From contig JBAUMC010000014.1 of NCBI GenBank assembly GCA_049578505.1, forward strand, positions 1 to 64,000: a DNA stretch of 64,000 nucleotides. Direction: 5' to 3'. Position numbers and translations under genes: made by a program. This document shows, piece after piece, positions 60,848 to 64,000 of this stretch (position 1 is the stretch's first letter; the number at the start of each line of letters is the position of its first letter). The stretch comes from JAGVPT01 sp049578505 (lineage in GTDB: Bacteria > Bacteroidota > Ignavibacteria > UBA10030 > UBA8401). A model generated the notes under the pieces. The model saw nothing but the letters and a program-made list of their open reading frames with translations. It had not been told where the DNA came from and made no database searches.

Positions 60848-63240
60848 AAGTTAAAACGATAAGAAATAGAAGGCATAATTACGAAAATGGATACTCCTTT
60901 TGCATCTATTATACCAGGATTATCTTGGCGAGCAATAAAATTAACATATTGAATGTTGGCATGATTTAGAACATTGATAATGGAAAAATTCCATTCGTCG
61001 TGATAATGCTCTCCCTCTTTCTCTTTACTCTTAATTGTAAGACTAATGTCCCATCTTTGGTAAGGCGGCAGCCGATAACCATTCCTGTTTGAATATCCTG
61101 TTAATGTATGGCCCCAAAGCTCCATGACATAAATGGGTATGGTTGTAACTTGCCCACTTTGATACCTGAAATTCGATGAAAGAGATGTGTGCTCAGATAT
61201 ATTGTAATTTACGCAAGCATCAAAAGTGTGAGGCTTATCGAATGGAGAAAGATATTGTTGACCCGAATTAATATCAGGGATTATTCTATAGCTTCGGGCA
61301 TAGGTATAACTGATAAATCCGTTCAATTTTTCAAAATCACTTTTAAGCATAAGTTCTGTACCATACGCATAGCCCCTACCGGTTCGTAATTGTTCTTCAA
61401 AGTTGTAACTGGTGTTATCAATTGTATAAAGTGGGTTGCTTTCAAGAAAAGTTGCACCGTCTTTATAGTCAATAACATTGTTCATATTTTTATAATAGCC
61501 CTCAATGCTTGCTTCTTCTACATTATTGAATAGATATTGAACATAACCCACGCTGTATTGTGATGATGTTTGCGGCTTTATATTATTATCCGATGGAAAC
61601 CATACATCAAGAGGGCCTCCACCATTAGTTTTCATGAGTAATTGATCTTGCTGGGTCGTGTATGTGTAACTTGCTTTGATAGATGAATTCTCAAAAACTC
61701 TATAATTCATGCCAAGACGTGGTTCAACGCTGTAAAAATGTTCATAGATTGAATGCGGAGCCGCATAAAATGAATCAACTACCTGATAATTATTGAGATT
61801 ATAGACCCAATGGCCTCCAAGATCTTGATATAAACTTGCTCGCACACCATATTTCAAAGATAGATTGTCGGTTATTTTTTGTTGATTCGAAATATATAAA
61901 GCATGTTCAAAAACGTCTTGTTCAGAAACAACCCTATTACTGAATGGTTGGGCATTGGTAATATTATCAATAGCTGTTGTATCGCCCTCTAATTGGCCAG
62001 GCATAAAATGTTTATAGGTGGTCGATGCTCCAAAATCAATTGCATTGTAGTTATTGAGATAATAATTATATTCGGCCTTGAGTGAAATTTGTTCAATACC
62101 CGAATTCCAACTATAATTTAATGTATTGTTTCCGCTGGTTGCGCTATACGAAGTAGAATATTTGTAATTGCTATAGATGAATGAAACATTGCTGAAAAGC
62201 TCCGGATTATAAACATGATTCCAACGTATGGACATTGTGTTATTATAATAATTAGCGTTTAACAATAATGAAGAATTATCACCACCATTATATGAAGAAA
62301 CATAAATACGGTTTTGGGGATCAATGATTGCATTGAGTTTGCAGTTTAAGTCGTAAAACGCTAAATCAATATTAGAAAGATTAGAATTTATGTGCTTGAG
62401 AAGCCAACTTAAATAAGAATACTTCCCCGACACGATAAAAGATGCACGGTCTTTAACAATAGGCCCTTCAACACTTAAATCTGAACAAAGAATACCTAAA
62501 CCTCCTGCTACATCATAATTCTGCATGTCTCCATCCTTAAGTCTTATGTCAACTACCGAAGACAATCGTCCTCCATAATTAGCAGGGATGTCACCTTTGT
62601 AAATGTTTATTTCTTTTACGGCATCATTATTAAATACTGAGAAAAGGCCCATCAGGTGAGAAATTTGAAAAACAGGTGCATCATCCAGTAAAAATAAATT
62701 CTGGTCAATACTCCCTCCCCGGACACTTATTCCGGTGCTTCTTTCATTTGCCGCCTGAATGCCCGGCAATATTTGTATTGCATGCATAACATCTGCTTCG
62801 CCAAGCAATACAGGTAATTGTTTAACATCCTTATTCGTCATTGTCATTTGTCCCATTTGAGGCCTTGATAGTTTTGCTTCGGGATTTGAACCGACGATTG
62901 TCATTTCATCAAGGTTAATTGGCTGAGTGGTTAATTTTATGACAATAGTTGTATCCTTAATGATATGAAGACTTGTTTTTTCGTCGGAATAACCAATGTA
63001 GTTTACAAGAAGTTTGCTGGTTCCAGCTTCCAGCAGGATGTTAAAATATCCAAAGGCATTTGTAACGACACCTTTTCTGCTTGCAGAATCTAACACATAG
63101 CATCCGATCAATTTTTCACCACTTTCTTTATCCTGCACATAACCATTTACAGAAAAAGTTTTTATGTTTTGCGAAAATACAGATGAAAGAGTAAAAAGAA
63201 AAATCAGGATTAGATAGGTTTGTCTCATTTTAAATTTCAT
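60844..63240 (-). CDS. TonB-dependent outer-membrane receptor
   Basis: A protein of about 798 residues with a signal peptide (MRQTYLILIFLFTLSSVFSQ), an N-terminal carboxypeptidase-regulatory-like domain (about 25-110; 'GYVQDKESGEKLIGCYV'), a plug domain ('LPVLLGEADVMHAIQILPGIQ', 'GGSIDQNLFLLDDAPVF') and a 22-strand barrel ending in 'SYRFNF'. It imports a ligand or siderophore/peptide with TonB energy; the substrate is not evident. The start at 63240 is used, or 63228; a longer upstream frame lacks homology. The DUF4249 gene is coupled by a 4-bp overlap. Base composition is markedly AT-rich. Confidence 0.9.
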   Translation of the reverse strand: MKFKMRQTYLILIFLFTLSSVFSQNIKTFSVNGYVQDKESGEKLIGCYVLDSASRKGVVTNAFGYFNILLEAGTSKLLVNYIGYSDEKTSLHIIKDTTIVIKLTTQPINLDEMTIVGSNPEAKLSRPQMGQMTMTNKDVKQLPVLLGEADVMHAIQILPGIQAANERSTGISVRGGSIDQNLFLLDDAPVFQISHLMGLFSVFNNDAVKEINIYKGDIPANYGGRLSSVVDIRLKDGDMQNYDVAGGLGILCSDLSVEGPIVKDRASFIVSGKYSYLSWLLKHINSNLSNIDLAFYDLNCKLNAIIDPQNRIYVSSYNGGDNSSLLLNANYYNNTMSIRWNHVYNPELFSNVSFIYSNYKYSTSYSATSGNNTLNYSWNSGIEQISLKAEYNYYLNNYNAIDFGASTTYKHFMPGQLEGDTTAIDNITNAQPFSNRVVSEQDVFEHALYISNQQKITDNLSLKYGVRASLYQDLGGHWVYNLNNYQVVDSFYAAPHSIYEHFYSVEPRLGMNYRVFENSSIKASYTYTTQQDQLLMKTNGGGPLDVWFPSDNNIKPQTSSQYSVGYVQYLFNNVEEASIEGYYKNMNNVIDYKDGATFLESNPLYTIDNTSYNFEEQLRTGRGYAYGTELMLKSDFEKLNGFISYTYARSYRIIPDINSGQQYLSPFDKPHTFDACVNYNISEHTSLSSNFRYQSGQVTTIPIYVMELWGHTLTGYSNRNGYRLPPYQRWDISLTIKSKEKEGEHYHDEWNFSIINVLNHANIQYVNFIARQDNPGIIDAKGVSIFVIMPSISYRFNF

Positions 63241-63366
63241 CGAAGTTCGGCTTGCACCTAATTCGCGTAAGCACGCCACAAGTAATTCGTATATTCTAAT
63301 GATGATGAAATGGCATGTGGCAGGATTAGATTGCATGTAGGGGGCATGTGTTGACTATTGGTATGA

Positions 63367-63482
63367 ATTGTTGCACCCCGCAGGATAATATAATAATGAG
63401 GGATAATCGGTAGGTATAAGCGCGCCCCTCTGACGCAAAACTACTGCCTTTCCAGCGCAAAAGCAAACAGATGCACAGCCTG
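63367..63482. repeat. T9SS 3'-flank repeat, copy 3
   Basis: TTGTTGCACCCCGCAGGATA ... GAGGGATAATCGGTAGG matches the copies at 37979 and 56214. It runs straight into MITE-like copy d, with CACAGCC on both sides of the MITE. Confidence 0.7.
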
Positions 63483-63599
63483 GTGCTGGCTCAATTTGAG
63501 AAAGAATATGTCATGCCCACGAAAGTGGGCATCCATTCTGCAATAAAAAACACAATACTGGATTCCCGCTTTCGCGGGAATGACAAATTGAGCCAGCAC
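63483..63599. repeat. MITE-like repeat R1, copy d (best ends)
   Basis: GTGCTGGCTCAATTTG at 63483-63498 and its exact inverse at 63584-63599 give a perfect 16-bp terminal repeat in a 117-bp element. The two internal hairpins appear in the opposite order from copies a-c, so the element is inverted. No inserted palindromes are present, so this is probably the basic form. Confidence 0.85.
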
Positions 63600-63607
63600 T
63601 CACAGCC

Positions 63608-64000
63608 TTACTTCAGCAACATCAACTTCTTGGTTTCAACAAAACTCCCCGCTGTAAGTCTGTAGAAATACACTCCGCTCGACAAATTGCTCGCGTTAAG
63701 AGTAACCGAATGGTTGCCCACTGTCTGACGAGCATCCACTAATATTTTCACAAGCCGTCCCAGGTCATCGTACACTTTCAATGTAACGAGCGTGTTCGTG
63801 CGTAATTGATAGCTGATTACAGTTGAAGGGTTGAATGGATTAGGAAAATTTTGTTCCAATTGAAACGACCTCGGTAATGTCGACGCAGCTGGTGGCTTGA
63901 CCCCTGTTACTACAGAAAGTGGTGCACACCAAATACCGCTTTCTTCTGTTCCGCCAAAGACACTTGAGTCGTTAACGAAAAGTAACAGGGGCCTACTGTC
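63608..64000 (-). CDS. T9SS-exported protein, C-terminal part (5' end outside window)
   Basis: The frame is open through the right edge and gives 130 residues. Residues DSRPLLLFVNDSSVFGGTEE and 'SGIWCAPLS' at the start look like a BNR/propeller blade ('...lFaGTe.gGiWrrPLS'), followed by a proline-rich linker and a full T9SS type A sorting domain (NFPNPFNPST ... GVYFYRLTAG ... KKLMLLK). It is probably the end of a surface propeller protein. The T9SS 3'-flank repeat and MITE lie directly downstream. Confidence 0.85.
   Translation of the reverse strand, partial: DSRPLLLFVNDSSVFGGTEESGIWCAPLSVVTGVKPPAASTLPRSFQLEQNFPNPFNPSTVISYQLRTNTLVTLKVYDDLGRLVKILVDARQTVGNHSVTLNASNLSSGVYFYRLTAGSFVETKKLMLLK

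Noticed and set aside
63240..63366. attC-like start upstream of the TonB receptor
   Set aside because: Only loose matches to RYYYAAC or GTTRRRY are seen and none complements the first box of site D.

Overview
The window looks like a chromosomal segment from a Bacteroidota/Ignavibacteria-type (FCB group) bacterium. The reasons are the secreted proteins ending in a type IX secretion (T9SS) C-terminal sorting domain of the 'NFPNPFNPxT...SGVYFYxLxAGxxxxxKKxLLLK' style, a TonB receptor paired with a DUF4249 lipoprotein, a KirBac-type channel, and several start codons with little or no Shine-Dalgarno sequence. This placement is inferred from protein style only; no rRNA is present.

Layout. From 1 to about 32.9 kb the DNA is dense and ordinary. 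It holds the TamB C-terminus, RNase R, a zincin/beta-propeller/beta-barrel fusion, an APC permease, a two-component pair, a complete TatT-DctP-DctQ-DctM TRAP transporter operon, an ORF6N protein, RadA, guanine deaminase, RdgB, a four-gene minus-strand operon (DUF486, macro domain, thioesterase, haem-binding protein), CarA, an SDR, and a minus-strand Lhr-Kir-NYN operon followed by a hybrid kinase and tRNA-Glu(CTC).

From about 33 kb onward the character changes to a repeat-rich accessory region with long gene-poor gaps, decayed gene ends and AT-rich genes. Six sites resemble integron attC sites, all in the minus orientation and without an integrase in view. They delimit at least three gene cassettes: a T9SS protein with an HExxH motif, a membrane protein with five about 21-residue C-terminal repeats, and a DUF3592 protein. 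Between them lie T9SS proteins, an aldo/keto reductase, an NfeD-stomatin pair, a Crp-family regulator with a cupin, a fatty-acid desaturase, a DHA2 drug exporter, a broken UvrD helicase, and a TonB receptor/DUF4249 pair.

The accessory region also holds several families of structured dispersed repeats. One is a 0.4-0.5 kb element built of four hairpins, whose nested pairing is kept in two diverged copies. Another is a MITE-like element with 16-bp terminal inverted repeats in four copies. The third group is short palindromes that sit inside the loops of other hairpins, including the attC-like sites and the MITE. At least eight T9SS C-terminal domains occur, four of them only as remnants, which suggests repeated recombination at conserved 3' ends. 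The cassette array and the nested hairpin elements are the parts most worth following up.
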